A stretch of DNA of 64,000 bases from Candidatus Brachythrix odensensis (GTDB lineage: Bacteria; Chloroflexota; Anaerolineae; J036; Brachytrichaceae): positions 124,001-188,000 of the forward strand of contig JADKDT010000003.1 of the NCBI GenBank assembly GCA_016714465.1, read 5' to 3'. Shown here in pieces: positions 1 to 10,037 of this stretch. The notes under the pieces were generated by a model, which made no database searches, was not told the origin of the DNA, and worked only from the letters and a program-made list of their open reading frames with translations. The translations under genes were made by a program, and so were the position numbers. Numbering within the stretch: position 1 is the first letter of the stretch; each line of letters opens with the position of its first letter.

Positions 1-2580
1 GCCGACATACGAGACCGGGCTGCCGTCGCTGCTGCGGGTGCCGCTCAGCAGGATCGTCACGCCCGAGATCGGGGCCTCGCCCGGGTCGAAGAACCCGTCG
101 TTGTCGGCGTCCTCGTAGACATAGCCGCTCAGGAAGGCGTTCGACTCGCCAAACAGATACGCGCCCAGATCCTGGCCCGAGGCCGGCGCCAGCCCGCCAA
201 ACACGTCAGTGTTCGGGTTGTTCGCGCCGTTCGGGAAGCTGTCCTTGCCATCCGAGTAGCCGGCCGGTTGGAACTCGGCCAGGGTATAGACCCCCGGGCG
301 CAGCCCGGTGAAGGCGAAGCCACCCGCGCTGTTGGTCGTGCGGGTCTGCCAGACCGGGATGCCCAGGTCCTCGGCCCCTCGCAGCGTCACCGTCACGCCG
401 GCAATACCCAGCTCGCCGCCGTTTTGCGCGCCGTTGTCATTCAAATCGACGTAGACCGTGCCAAAGACCGAGGCCGCCAGCAACTCGCCGAAATTGTAGT
501 TCTGGCCGAATTGGCCGGCGGTGTAAGTGACGCTGAGCGCGTCCTGTCCGGCGACGCCGCCCAGGCTGCCGGCCGTATCGCGGCCATCCAGATACCCGGC
601 CGGCTGCTGTTCGAGGATACGATACGCCCCGCTGGCCAGGTTGCCAAAGTTGTAATAGCCGTTGCCGTTGGACTCGGTCTGGCGCAGCACCGGCGCGCCT
701 CCGGTTTCCGTCCCGCTTAGCACAACGATCACGCCATAGATCCCCAACTCGCCCGATCGCGCGCCGTCGTTGTTGGCGTCGAGATAGACGTAACCGCTCA
801 GGCCGCTTTGGCGCTCGGAGAAGCCATAGTTGCTGGCGTTCTGTCCGGCCTGCAGGGCAATTGAGGCGATCGTGTCTTCGCCCGTTGAGATGCCGCCGGC
901 CGTGCCGATGGTCTCGGGCCCGTCGGTATAGCCGTCCGGCTGTGTCTCGATCAGGCTGTAGACGCCCGGGCGCAGGCCGGCGAAATTGAAGCCGCCGCCG
1001 ACGGTCGTCGTGGTGTATACAACGCCCGGCGCGCGGTCGGTTGTGCCGCTCAGCACGACCGTCACGCCGTTGATCGGCGTGTCGCCGCCGTCGTAGGTCA
1101 GGTTGGCGTTGATGTCGTAGTAGACCAGGCCACTCAGCGAGGACGGGATCAGTTCGCCGAAGTTGTACGATTCGCCATACTGCCCGCGGGTGAAGGCGAT
1201 GCTGCTGATCTCGTCGTAGTCGGGGGCGCTGCCGCCCAGCCCGCCGCCCAGCGTGCCGATGGTCTCGTCCTTGTCGAGATAGCCGACCAGGGCGCCTTCG
1301 ACCAGGCGATAGGTGCCGGTGTAGAGGTCATTGAAGAAGTAGAAGCCGCTGTTGGGGGTGACGGCAAAACGGGTGAGCGGGCCGTTCGCATCGATGCCGT
1401 AGAGATAGACCACGATGCTGTTGATCCCCGGTTCGCCGTTCTCCCGCGCGCCGTTCGTGTTGCTGTCGCGATACACATAGCCGCTTAACCCGCTGATCCG
1501 CTCGCCAAACACGTAGTTCGTGCCGGTGGTGTTGCTGGCGAGGTTGAGCGCTCCGAGCACGTCATTCGCCGCGAGCACGCCGCCCGCCCCGCTGCCGATC
1601 CGATCCTGGCCGTCCAGATATCCGTCGGGCTGGGTCTCGGTGATCGTGTACGTCCCGGGTTTCAGCCCGGAGAAGGCATACCCGCCGTCGCCGCCGGTCG
1701 TTGTCGTCATGGCGACCGGCTGGCCGTCATAGGAGATCCCGCTCAGCACGACCTGGGCATCGGCGATAGGCGGCTCGGCCCCAAAGAAGCCGTTGTTGTC
1801 GGCGTCGAAAAAGACATAGCCGGTCAGACCGCCGGGGAGCAGCTCGCCAAAGTTGTAGCTCAGCCCGCCCCCGCCCGCCACGACCAGGCCGGTGAAGATA
1901 TCGTTGCCGGCGATGAACCCGCTTGCGCCCGTGCCGAGCGTCTCGCGCCCGTCGAAGGTCCCGCCCGGCTGAGCCTCGGTCACGGTGTAGATGCCGGCGG
2001 GAAGACCGACGAACTGCCACAGCCCGAAGGTGTTGGTGCGGGTGAGGGCCGTTACCGGCGCGCCATCGCTGTCGCGCGTCCCGGTCAGATGCAGGGTGAC
2101 ATTGGGCAGCCCGGAATCCCCGCCGCTCATAAAGCCGTCGTTGTTGGCGTCGTGATAGACGTAGCCACTCAGGAAGGCCTTGCTCTCGCCAAAGAGATAC
2201 GAGCCGCTGCCCGTGCCCGGCGGGACGGTCAGGACGAACTGGTCGTTGGTTGTGCCGAGCGCGCCATTCGGCCAGCGGTCCTTGCCGTCGGTGTAGCCGT
2301 CGGGCTGGATCTCGGTAAGCGTGTAAGTGCCGGGGCGCAGCCCGCCAAAGGCAAAGTAGCCGTAGCTGACCGTGGTTTCGGTGAATATGACGGCCGCGCC
2401 GCGGTCGGTCAGGCCCTGCAGGGTGAGCGTGACACCGGGGATGGCCAACTCGCCATTGCTGAAGAAGCCATCGTCGTTGAGATCGAGGAAGACATAGCCA
2501 TACAACGAAGAAGGTTGATACTCGCCAAAGGTGTAGTTCTCGCCAAACGAATCGGCGGTGAGGGGATCGCGCTGATGACA
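1..2580 (-). CDS. Giant SdrD_B-repeat surface protein, C-terminal section (partial, frame-separated)
   Basis: The minus strand is open from about 2580 to the left edge and encodes eight more SdrD_B repeats (about 100-115 residues each) continuing the protein whose upstream parts are at 2409-6866 and 6742-7830. Each repeat begins with a calcium-loop-like motif such as GYVYHDANNDG or GYVFFDADNNG, has a PGTYTLTE-type strand and a YxDGxD stretch, and ends in NYxFGE. There is no start codon of its own: the frame meets a stop at 2581-2583. It joins the upstream section if one C is restored to the run of G on the plus strand at 2562-2565. SdrD_B is a Cna-B-like beta-sandwich stalk module of exported adhesins. 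The C terminus and any cell-wall or sorting signal lie outside the window. Confidence 0.85.
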
Positions 2581-5500
2581 TCATCGCCGGCGGCGCCGCC
2601 CAGCGTCCCGGCCCGCTCATCGCCGTCGATCCAGCCGGCGGGTTGAGTTTCAATCAGCTCATAGGTGCCGGTCAGCAGATCGCTGAAGCTGAAGAAACCG
2701 CCGTAGTTGGTCTCGGTGGTCGACAGAATGGGTGACCCGCCCGCGAGCGTCCCGCTGAGGGTGACCTGAACCCCGCCAATGCCCTGCTCAAAGCCCTGCC
2801 GGATCCCGTCGCCGGTGACGTCGTTATAGACGTAACCGGTCAGACCGTTCTGCCGTTCGCCAAAGAGGTAATTGCCGGCGTTTGTTCCCGGCAAGCTCAG
2901 GACGATCGCGCCGAAGGAATCCTGGCTCGGCGCGCCCGTCGGGAAACCACTGCGATCAATGCCATCGCTGTAACCATCGGGCTGACGCTCGGTCAGGGTG
3001 TAGATGCCGGGGCGCAAAGCGGTGAAGATGTATTCTCCGACTGCATTCGTCGTCGTCGTTAGCGCGACCGCCGCGCCGGTGTCGTTTGGCCCGGCCAGGG
3101 TCAGGGTCACGCCTTCGATCCCCGCTTCGCCGAGATATCCTTCGAAATAGCCGTTGTTGTTAAGGTCCAGATAGACGTTCCCCTGCAGCGTGGACGGCTG
3201 CAGGTCGCCGAAGTTGTAGTTCTGGGCGGCGGCTTCGGAGACGTAGACGACTCCGGTGATGATGTCGCTCCCCAATGGGCCGGCCATGCCGCTCGGCGCG
3301 CCATCGACCGTGCCGGGCTGGTCGGTGTTGTCGAGCAGATCGGGCGCTTGTCCCACGACTATTTGATAGGTTCCGGATGGCACGTCGGTGAATTCATAGT
3401 AGCCGTCGTAGTAGCCGACCGTCGTCGTGCTGTAGACCCCGCCGTTGTCGGTGCTGCTGAGCACCGCGCTGACGCTGGCATACGGGCCGTATTCGCCCGG
3501 ATCGAGCCGGCTGTTGTTGTTGACGTCGATATAGTTGAAGCCGTCTAATCCGGTCCGGCGCTCGAAGAATTCAAAATAGACATACAGGCCGGGTGTGTAC
3601 GCGCCGATCGCGTCGATGCGATTTGTCGCGGTCAGGCCAATCCCGCTAAACGTATTGATGCCACCTTCTCCAAAACCTGCGGGCTGGACCTCGACCAGGG
3701 CGTACAAGCCCGGGCGCAGGCGCTGGAAATAGGTGTAGCCGCCGCCGTCCGAGGTCTGGGTCAACGGCCCAACCGGCCCGCGATCGTCCGTGCCAGTCAG
3801 CACGAAGGTGACGCCTGGCAGCGCCACGTCCTGGGGATAGGAGTTGGTCCCGTCGCCGTCGCGATCGTGAAAGACATGCGCCTGCAGCGTGCTCGGGTTG
3901 AGCTCGCCGAAATTGAACCCGCTGGCCGTTTGTCCGGTGCTGATGACAATGCCCGCAAAGATATCGTCGCTGATCGTCGCCGGCAACGAGCCTGGTTGTT
4001 CGGCGCCGTCGAGATACGCGCTCAGTGGACTCAGCGCCTGCGACTGCTCGGTGAGGGTATACACGCCCGGCGCAATGCTCAGGAAACGATACCGGCCCGC
4101 GCCGTTGGTTGTGGTCGTGCTAATCCCAGTACCGCCCGCGTCCAGGCGGTATGTCAGGTTCACCGATACTCCGTTGATCGCCGCATCGCCTGGGTCGCGC
4201 CCGCCGTTGTTGTTGGCGTCCTGAAAGACGTAGCCGGTGATGCCGCCGGGAAGCTCGCCAAACGTGTACGGCCCGACGTTATTGAATGGCCCAACTTGAA
4301 TCTCGCCAAAGCGATTGACGCTGACGGTGGCCGCAGGATAAGCGTTGAGCATGGGTCCGTCGTCATAGCCCTCGGGCTGGATTTCGGTGATGGTGTAGGT
4401 CCCGGGCCGAAGATTCGAGAAGGCATAACGGGCGCGAAAGAAGCTGCCGTATTCGGGCGGCAGCGCCATCGACGTCGTCGTCAGCAAAACGCTTTCGCCG
4501 GTGTCGGCGGTGATACCGGTCAGGATGATCCCAACCCCGGACAGAGCCGGATCGCAGGTGTAGAACTGTGGATAGTCGGTGCAGTAGACGAAACTGGCGT
4601 CGTAGTTGCCGTCTTCGTCACTGTCGATGAAGATATCCCCATGAATCGAAGCGGCTCGGATATCGCCAAAGGTGTAGCCGGCCCCGCCGTTTGGGCTGCC
4701 ATCCGGGCGGGTTGGCGTGAACTGGATCCTGCTGATCAGGTCGCTGCCGATCGTGCCGGTGACGCCGCCGAAGGAGCCGGCCTGCTCGAGCCCATCGACA
4801 AAACCGTCGGGCTGGCCCGCCCACAGCCCATAGGTGCCGGTCAGCGCGCCGGTGAAGACAAAGCGCCCGTAGTAGTCGGTGAAGGCTGTCATGTAAACGC
4901 CCGCGCCAACATCGGTCGTGCCGGTCAGGGTGACCGTGATGCCGGTGATCCCGTTCTCGCTGGCGAACCGGCCGTCCAGATCGGCGTCCTCATAAACCAA
5001 ACCGGCGATGCCAGGCGGAAACTCGGTGAACAAATATGAACGGTAGGCGACCCCCGTGGTCAGCACGATGCCACTGACAATGTCATTCCCGATCAGGCCT
5101 GGGCTGCTGAGGTAGGCCAGATCCGGGCCATCGGCATATCCCTCGGGTTGAGCGGCGGTCAGAGTGTAAACGCCTGGGGCCAGGCCGCTGAACGTGATGC
5201 TCCCGCTGCCGCTGTCACCGGTCAAGAGCGTCACCGACACCGCCCGCCCGCGAAAATCAAGGCCGCTCAGGGTGATGCTGATGCCATCGATCCGGTCCTC
5301 GATGGCGTCAGGCGCGCCATCAGCGTCATAGTCGACAAATTCGATCGTGTCGATCGAGAGGGCGATCAGTTCGCCAAACGTGTATCCGCCGATGTCGGTG
5401 TTATCGGTGACGACGATGCCGGCGATGACGTCGTTGTCCGGGCTCACCCCCGCAAGCACGCCGCCGCCCGTGCCGACCGTGTCGGTGTAGTCGACGTAGC

Positions 5501-6866
5501 CGGCGGGTTGGGTCTCGCTGAGGACATACGTGCCGGCGGGGATGGCGGGGAAGACAAATAGACCGGCGTCGCCGCTGAGGGCGGTCAGCTCCAGCGGATC
5601 GCCCACGCGGGTGGTCCCGCTGAGGGTGACGGTCTGGCCCGACAGGCCATAGTCGATGGCCGGGTTCCACAGCCCGTCCTCGTCCGCATCCACGAAGATG
5701 TGCCCGGCCACGAGCGAAGGTCCGCTCTCCCCCAACAGATAGTTTTCGCCGCGCTGGGCGGCGGTCAGGACGATGCCTACGAAGGTGTCGTTACCGGCTG
5801 TCCCACCCGCGCTGCCCAACGTATCGATGCCATCTAGATACCCGGCCGGCTGCGTCTCGGTCAGGGTGTAGACCCCGGCCGGCAGAAGGAAGGCCCAGAA
5901 CCCGTCCGGGGCGGCGCGGGCCACCTGGTCGATCGGGCCGCCGATGACCCGCACCTCGGCGTTGTCGATCCCCGGCTCGCCCGGCCCGCGAACGCCATCG
6001 GCGCCGCGATCGCCATAGACATAGCCGGACAGCACGGCCACCGTCATCGTCGTCACTTCGACCGCGCCGATATCGCACCCGCCGAGCTGCGGGCGGACGA
6101 CGCCGCGTTGGTCGACGGCCGGGCAGGCGGCCCCGTCACCGCCGTCGATGAGCGGGCTGTCTGGCAGGGGCGTCAGCGTGCCGTCGTTTGCGCGCGAGGC
6201 CAGGCGTGGATCGACGCCGGCCAAATCGGAGGGCAGCAGCCCCGAGATCGGGCAGCTCGCCCCGATCCCAAAGGCGTTGTGGCCGAGCGATTCGAGCACG
6301 GCTTCGTAGCCCTCCGTGAGGCAGTTGGCATAGACCGCTCGGGTTTCGGGCGGGGTGACGGCGTTGGCGGCCAGGATGGTGTTGCGGGCGCGGACCGTTG
6401 TGTAGCTTCCGATCGTCAGGCCGCCGCCATCGCCGGTGTTGTCGCGCTCGGCATCGGCGGTGTTGTGGACCAGGGTGACGTTCTGGAGCAGGTGATTGCC
6501 GCTGTCGGCGTAATAACCGCCGCCATCGCCCCGGGTGCTGTTGTGGTCAATCGTTGTGTTCAGCAGGCTGAGGAGGCTGTCGTAGGAAGACAGCCCGCCG
6601 TAGATGGCACCGCCGTATTGCCAGGCGAAGTTGTCGTGGAAGCTCGTGCCGGTAATGTAGGCGCCGTAGCGGGAGATGTAGAGCCCTCCGCCGTAGCTGG
6701 CGCTGTTTCGGGCGATGACGCTGTTGAGGATGTAGCCCCGGTCATAGCCATAGGCGGCCAGGCCACCGCCGCTGTCGTCGTCGTTGTCGCAGGGCAGTAT
6801 TGGACACGATTTGAGTGCCGCTGATGAAGAAGGTGTCGTAAAGCTCGATGCCCGCGCCGTCGCCAT
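2409..6866 (-). CDS. Giant SdrD_B-repeat surface protein, middle section
   Basis: As sequenced this is a 1485-residue frame, but the genuine part is about 6794 down to 2563. The first 250 or so residues finish a right-handed beta-helix (GGGLYISRYGAYITGT-type rungs) and close with CPAVDQRGVVRP and CDIGAVEV, a pattern typical of CSLREA/choice-of-anchor-Q proteins. Then come ten SdrD_B repeats, each with a DxDxDG/DANNNG-like loop and a closing FGE. The first 20 or so residues and the last 45 (after DDVISAI) are out-of-frame translation: the natural reading continues in other frames at both ends. It is exported, and most likely a stalked adhesin or S-layer-associated protein. The indels may be assembly errors or a genuine pseudogene. 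Confidence 0.85.
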   Translation of the reverse strand: MATARASSFTTPSSSAALKSCPILPCDNDDDSGGGLAAYGYDRGYILNSVIARNSASYGGGLYISRYGAYITGTSFHDNFAWQYGGAIYGGLSSYDSLLSLLNTTIDHNSTRGDGGGYYADSGNHLLQNVTLVHNTADAERDNTGDGGGLTIGSYTTVRARNTILAANAVTPPETRAVYANCLTEGYEAVLESLGHNAFGIGASCPISGLLPSDLAGVDPRLASRANDGTLTPLPDSPLIDGGDGAACPAVDQRGVVRPQLGGCDIGAVEVTTMTVAVLSGYVYGDRGADGVRGPGEPGIDNAEVRVIGGPIDQVARAAPDGFWAFLLPAGVYTLTETQPAGYLDGIDTLGSAGGTAGNDTFVGIVLTAAQRGENYLLGESGPSLVAGHIFVDADEDGLWNPAIDYGLSGQTVTLSGTTRVGDPLELTALSGDAGLFVFPAIPAGTYVLSETQPAGYVDYTDTVGTGGGVLAGVSPDNDVIAGIVVTDNTDIGGYTFGELIALSIDTIEFVDYDADGAPDAIEDRIDGISITLSGLDFRGRAVSVTLLTGDSGSGSITFSGLAPGVYTLTAAQPEGYADGPDLAYLSSPGLIGNDIVSGIVLTTGVAYRSYLFTEFPPGIAGLVYEDADLDGRFASENGITGITVTLTGTTDVGAGVYMTAFTDYYGRFVFTGALTGTYGLWAGQPDGFVDGLEQAGSFGGVTGTIGSDLISRIQFTPTRPDGSPNGGAGYTFGDIRAASIHGDIFIDSDEDGNYDASFVYCTDYPQFYTCDPALSGVGIILTGITADTGESVLLTTTSMALPPEYGSFFRARYAFSNLRPGTYTITEIQPEGYDDGPMLNAYPAATVSVNRFGEIQVGPFNNVGPYTFGELPGGITGYVFQDANNNGGRDPGDAAINGVSVNLTYRLDAGGTGISTTTTNGAGRYRFLSIAPGVYTLTEQSQALSPLSAYLDGAEQPGSLPATISDDIFAGIVISTGQTASGFNFGELNPSTLQAHVFHDRDGDGTNSYPQDVALPGVTFVLTGTDDRGPVGPLTQTSDGGGYTYFQRLRPGLYALVEVQPAGFGEGGINTFSGIGLTATNRIDAIGAYTPGLYVYFEFFERRTGLDGFNYIDVNNNSRLDPGEYGPYASVSAVLSSTDNGGVYSTTTVGYYDGYYEFTDVPSGTYQIVVGQAPDLLDNTDQPGTVDGAPSGMAGPLGSDIITGVVYVSEAAAQNYNFGDLQPSTLQGNVYLDLNNNGYFEGYLGEAGIEGVTLTLAGPNDTGAAVALTTTTNAVGEYIFTALRPGIYTLTERQPDGYSDGIDRSGFPTGAPSQDSFGAIVLSLPGTNAGNYLFGERQNGLTGYVYNDVTGDGIRQGFEQGIGGVQVTLSGTLAGGSPILSTTETNYGGFFSFSDLLTGTYELIETQPAGWIDGDERAGTLGGAAGDDVISAIPSPPIRLARTTPLASINLLRCMAMSSSISTTMASSAMASWPSPVSRSPCRA

Positions 6867-7830
6867 AGCCGTTCTGGTTGCCGGTCGTGTTGCTCAGGAT
6901 ATCGCTCCCGGTCACCGTCAACGGCCCGCTGGCATACACCCCCCCGCCGCCGTAGCCATCAGCAAAGTTCTGGGCGATCGTCGTCGCGCTCAGGATGATC
7001 GTGTTGGCTGGAAATACGGTGACTTTTGCCGAAGGCGCCGAAGCCTGACCCGGAGCGGGGCGGGTGGAGGTAAACGGCCCGCGCGCTGGTCCGACCCGGT
7101 TCGCATCGGCCGGGCCCGGCACGCGCAACGGGCTGCTTTCCTTTGTCGGCGCCGATCCGCCCCCGCCATAGGCGTAGTAGTAGCCGCCGCTCCCGATCCC
7201 GCCGCCCTCGTAGTTCGAGGTATTACTCAGGATTGCGCCCCCGCTGACCGATAACCAGCCGTAGTAGTTGTTGATCCCACCGCCCGAGTCAGCGTGGTTT
7301 GCGGCGACGACGACGTCGGTCAGATTCAGGGTGGCCTCGTCATCGATGAAGATGCCGCCCCCGGAACTGATCCCGTCGGCGCCCGATGGCCGGGCATCAC
7401 CGTTCTGGATGGTCAGCGCCGCAAGCTGCACGGCATGCCCGGCCAGTACTTTGATGTCGAAAACCCGGTCGGCGGCATCGCCGTCGATGATCGTCGAGGC
7501 CGCGCCCGCGCCGGTGACTGTCAGATCGCCGCTGATATCCAGGTCACCCGTCACGGCGTTGTCTTCGCCAAATCCGGTCTGGGTGAGGACATAGGTGCCG
7601 CCCGGAAGGGTGATGCCGTCGGGGCCGGCGTGGGCGTTCGCCTCTTGCACGGCCGCACGCAGGGAGCAGGTGCCCATGGCAGTGTGGCAGATTCCATCCC
7701 CGATGTTGTCGTCGACCAGGTCGGCAACGTCATCGACGGGATAGGTGTCGGCCAGGGCAGGCAACGCCACGGCGAGGATGATGGCGAGCGGCGCCGCGAA
7801 TGCGGCGAGACGGCGGGTGAGTTTGGCCAT
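6742..7830 (-). CDS. Giant SdrD_B-repeat surface protein, N-terminal section (signal peptide and beta-helix)
   Basis: The start ATG at 7830 is preceded by an AGGA ribosome site. Residues 1-27 are a signal peptide (basic MAKLTRR, hydrophobic core, ending ALPALA). Next comes a CSLRAAVQEANA motif of the CSLREA domain, found at the N terminus of exported beta-helix proteins. It is followed by polymorphic beta-helix rungs (GGGIFIDD, GGGINNYYG, GGGVYASG). About 45 Pro/Ser/Ala-rich residues near 205-255 (roughly 7015-7160) interrupt the rung pattern. After SNTA the frame drifts to RQRRRQRR-like residues, and the natural continuation CDNDDDSGGGL is one frame away. A one-base insertion in GGG at 6792-6794 would explain this. 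The whole reconstructed protein exceeds 2,500 residues. Confidence 0.85.
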   Translation of the reverse strand: MAKLTRRLAAFAAPLAIILAVALPALADTYPVDDVADLVDDNIGDGICHTAMGTCSLRAAVQEANAHAGPDGITLPGGTYVLTQTGFGEDNAVTGDLDISGDLTVTGAGAASTIIDGDAADRVFDIKVLAGHAVQLAALTIQNGDARPSGADGISSGGGIFIDDEATLNLTDVVVAANHADSGGGINNYYGWLSVSGGAILSNTSNYEGGGIGSGGYYYAYGGGGSAPTKESSPLRVPGPADANRVGPARGPFTSTRPAPGQASAPSAKVTVFPANTIILSATTIAQNFADGYGGGGVYASGPLTVTGSDILSNTTGNQNGYGDGAGIELYDTFFISGTQIVSNTALRQRRRQRRWPGRLWL

Positions 7831-7916
7831 GGCGGTTTCCTGCAGACCGGCATGTCAGCCGGCCAGCCACTTCATAGCGCCGGGTCCCGCTCATCCGCAA
7901 GCTCAGTTGATGCTCA

Positions 7917-8492
7917 CTTGATCACGGATTCGCGGATTGGCGGATTTCACGGAACCAGTCCAGGTGACCCTGTTCCGTGGAATCGGAAGTGAGGTAACGC
8001 GTCAGATCACGGATGTCGATTCGAACGGAACACCACCTTGACGCGCTGTTCGCGAAATCCGAGCGAAACGTAACGATCCGTGACCGGAGCCAGCCCACTG
8101 CAGAACTGCCCGGGGGGTCGAAGGGGTTCGAACTGGGAGTAAGGGTGAGCGTTGAAACACGGCGGTGACGGAAGCGCCTTTCCGGGGGGGGGCGCCGTGA
8201 AACAGCAAACACTACTACAAGCGGTTGGGGGGCGGCGGAAAAGGCTGCGCCCAGCGCGGCCCAAGAGTGGCCTGTTCCTGACGTTCAAGCCCGTGACAAC
8301 CCCGTCAGAATCACGGATTACTCGGATTAGTCCGGATTACGCGGAACAGCGCGTCAAGGTGATCATTTCCGTTCCGTGGAATTCGAGAGAAATCCGCGTC
8401 ATCCGTGATCGGGATTTCACGGAACAACAGATTTCGATGGTGTTCCCTGTTCCGTGAAATCCGAACCAATCCGTGTAATCCGCGATTCAGAC
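7917..8492. repeat. Large diverged inverted-repeat region between divergent genes
   Basis: This non-coding gap separates the adhesin gene (minus) from the CoA-transferase gene (plus). The left block (about 7917-8085) and right block (about 8300-8492) are rough inverted copies. Both hold versions of ATCACGGAT, GGATTTCACGGAAC, TGTTCCGTGGAAT and CACCTTGACGCGCTGTTC in opposite orientations. The arms have diverged but short self-complementary stretches persist. The centre (8090-8300) has a G8 run near 8195 and no convincing gene. Confidence 0.6.
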
Positions 8493-8522
8493 GCGCTCCC
8501 CACCCCCGCCGATAATCCAGCA

Positions 8523-9749
8523 ATGCCGATCCCCGAACCCGTGTCACCATCGCCTCCCGCCCCCGGCGCGCTCTCAGGCATCCGGGTGCTCGACCTGTCG
8601 CGCGTGCTGGCTGCCCCGTATTGCAGCCAGCTCCTGGCTGACTACGGAGCCGATGTGATCAAGGTCGAGCAGCCGGGGACTGGCGACGGCACCCGCCAGT
8701 GGGGGCCGCCCTGGATGGCCGACCAGAGCGCCTATTTCGTCTCGGTCAATCGAAACAAGCGCAGCATTACGCTCAATCTCAAGGCTGAGGAGGGCCGCGA
8801 GGCCGTGCGCCGCCTGGCCCAGACGGCCGACATCGTGCTCGAGAACTTCCTGCCCGGGACGCTGGACGAGATGGGCCTGGGCTACGCGGCGCTGTCGGCG
8901 CTCAATCCCCGGCTGATCTATTGTGCTGTGACGGGCTATGGCCAGACCGGCCCGTGGCGCGACCGGCCGGGCTACGATTTTGTCGTGCAGGCCCAGGGCG
9001 GGCTGATGTCGATCACCGGGCCGGAGGATGGCCCGCCCAGCAAGGCCGGGGTCGCCATCGCCGACATCATGGCCGGGATGTTCGCCGCCAACGCGATCCT
9101 GGCCGCCCTTCACCATCGCGACGCGACCGGCCGCGGGCAGTACATCGACGTGGCCCTGTTTGACGCCCAACTTGCATGGCTGGCCAACGTTGGACAAAAC
9201 GCCCTGGCAGGAGCCGCGCCGCGCCGGTATGGCAACGCCCATGCCAGCATCGTGCCGTATCAGACCTTCGACACCGCCGACGGCCAAATCGCGCTGGCGG
9301 TCGGATCGGACGGGCAATATCGCAAGCTGTGCGACCTGGCCGGCTGTCCCGAGTTGTGGGCGGACCCGCGTTTTCAAACCAACCCGGGGCGGGTGGCCCA
9401 CCGGGTCGAGCTCGTCCCGCGCCTGCAGGCCTATCTCCTGCGCCGGACGACGGTGGAGTGGGATGCGTTGTGCGCCGCCGCCGGTATCCCGGCCGGGGCA
9501 ATTCAGGACGTGCCGACGGCGCTCGCCCACCCCCAGGCCCAGGCGCGGGGGATGATCCGAACCGTGACGGACCCCATGGCGGGCGAGCTGCCGGTGCTGG
9601 GGCCGGTGGCCAAATTGTCCGAGACGCCAGCGGCGATCCGCCGCCCGCCGCCGCGGCTGGGCGAGCACACCGATGAGGTCCTGCGTGAACTCGGGTATGC
9701 CGAGGCCGACATTGCGCGGCTGCGCGCGGCTGGCGCGACCGGCGCCTGA
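8523..9749 (+). CDS. CaiB/BaiF family CoA-transferase (type III)
   Basis: This 408-residue protein transfers coenzyme A between carboxylic acids by the class III mechanism. The family N terminus is clear (GIRVLDLSRVLAAPYCSQLL, then GADVIKVE). It also has the substrate-loop region NRNKRSITLNL and the helix VALFDAQLAWL, whose Asp (about residue 214) matches the catalytic Asp of formyl-CoA transferase. I chose the ATG at 8523 rather than the in-frame ATG at 8454, because the latter lies inside the upstream inverted-repeat region and adds non-homologous residues. It is a lone gene; acyl substrate unknown. The next gene starts 290 bp downstream. Confidence 0.9.
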   Translation: MPIPEPVSPSPPAPGALSGIRVLDLSRVLAAPYCSQLLADYGADVIKVEQPGTGDGTRQWGPPWMADQSAYFVSVNRNKRSITLNLKAEEGREAVRRLAQTADIVLENFLPGTLDEMGLGYAALSALNPRLIYCAVTGYGQTGPWRDRPGYDFVVQAQGGLMSITGPEDGPPSKAGVAIADIMAGMFAANAILAALHHRDATGRGQYIDVALFDAQLAWLANVGQNALAGAAPRRYGNAHASIVPYQTFDTADGQIALAVGSDGQYRKLCDLAGCPELWADPRFQTNPGRVAHRVELVPRLQAYLLRRTTVEWDALCAAAGIPAGAIQDVPTALAHPQAQARGMIRTVTDPMAGELPVLGPVAKLSETPAAIRRPPPRLGEHTDEVLRELGYAEADIARLRAAGATGA

Positions 9750-9829
9750 CGGGTGGACGCCATGGCTGATGCAATGTCAGCCGTTCTGCGGCCACTACGC
9801 CGCCTCCCCAGATTCGGGCCAATGAATTA

Positions 9830-9879
9830 GCAGGAGAACGGGAGGGTAGATGCTTTCTCCCGACCTCCCTTTCTCCTGC
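9830..9879. repeat. Purine/pyrimidine-arm inverted repeat (GCAGGAGAACGGGAG family)
   Basis: The left arm GCAGGAGAACGGGAGGG faces the right arm CGACCTCCCTTTCTCCTGC. It is the same family as those at 23312, 32686, 35429 and 53579. The flanking GGTTCAGGGATTCCG, about 65 nt downstream, is shared with the copy at 23312. It sits between two plus-strand genes. Nothing else is recognisable in 9750-10037 except a GGGAGG ribosome site just before 10038. Confidence 0.75.
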
Positions 9880-10037
9880 GAGTTGCCAATACAGACGACG
9901 ATCGGTGGGTGTGGCACGGTTCAGGGATTCCGTCAGGCGACTTTGCAATAGCCATGGGATGAACCCTCCCGGCCATATGCGGGGTGGGTCCGGGCGTATG
10001 ATTATTGATGCGGGGGGCGTTCTCGGGAGGGTGTCAA

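Noticed and set aside
3867..5039. Long plus-strand frame inside the adhesin gene
   Set aside because: It is antisense to SdrD_B repeats and shows low-complexity residues; the minus strand explains the DNA.
1..7000. Regularly spaced similar DNA that could be mistaken for a CRISPR array
   Set aside because: Units are about 330 bp coding repeats of SdrD_B domains; there are no short identical repeats with spacers.
8125..8145. GGTTCGAACT resembling a tRNA T-loop
   Set aside because: No complementary T-stem, anticodon or acceptor stem around it.
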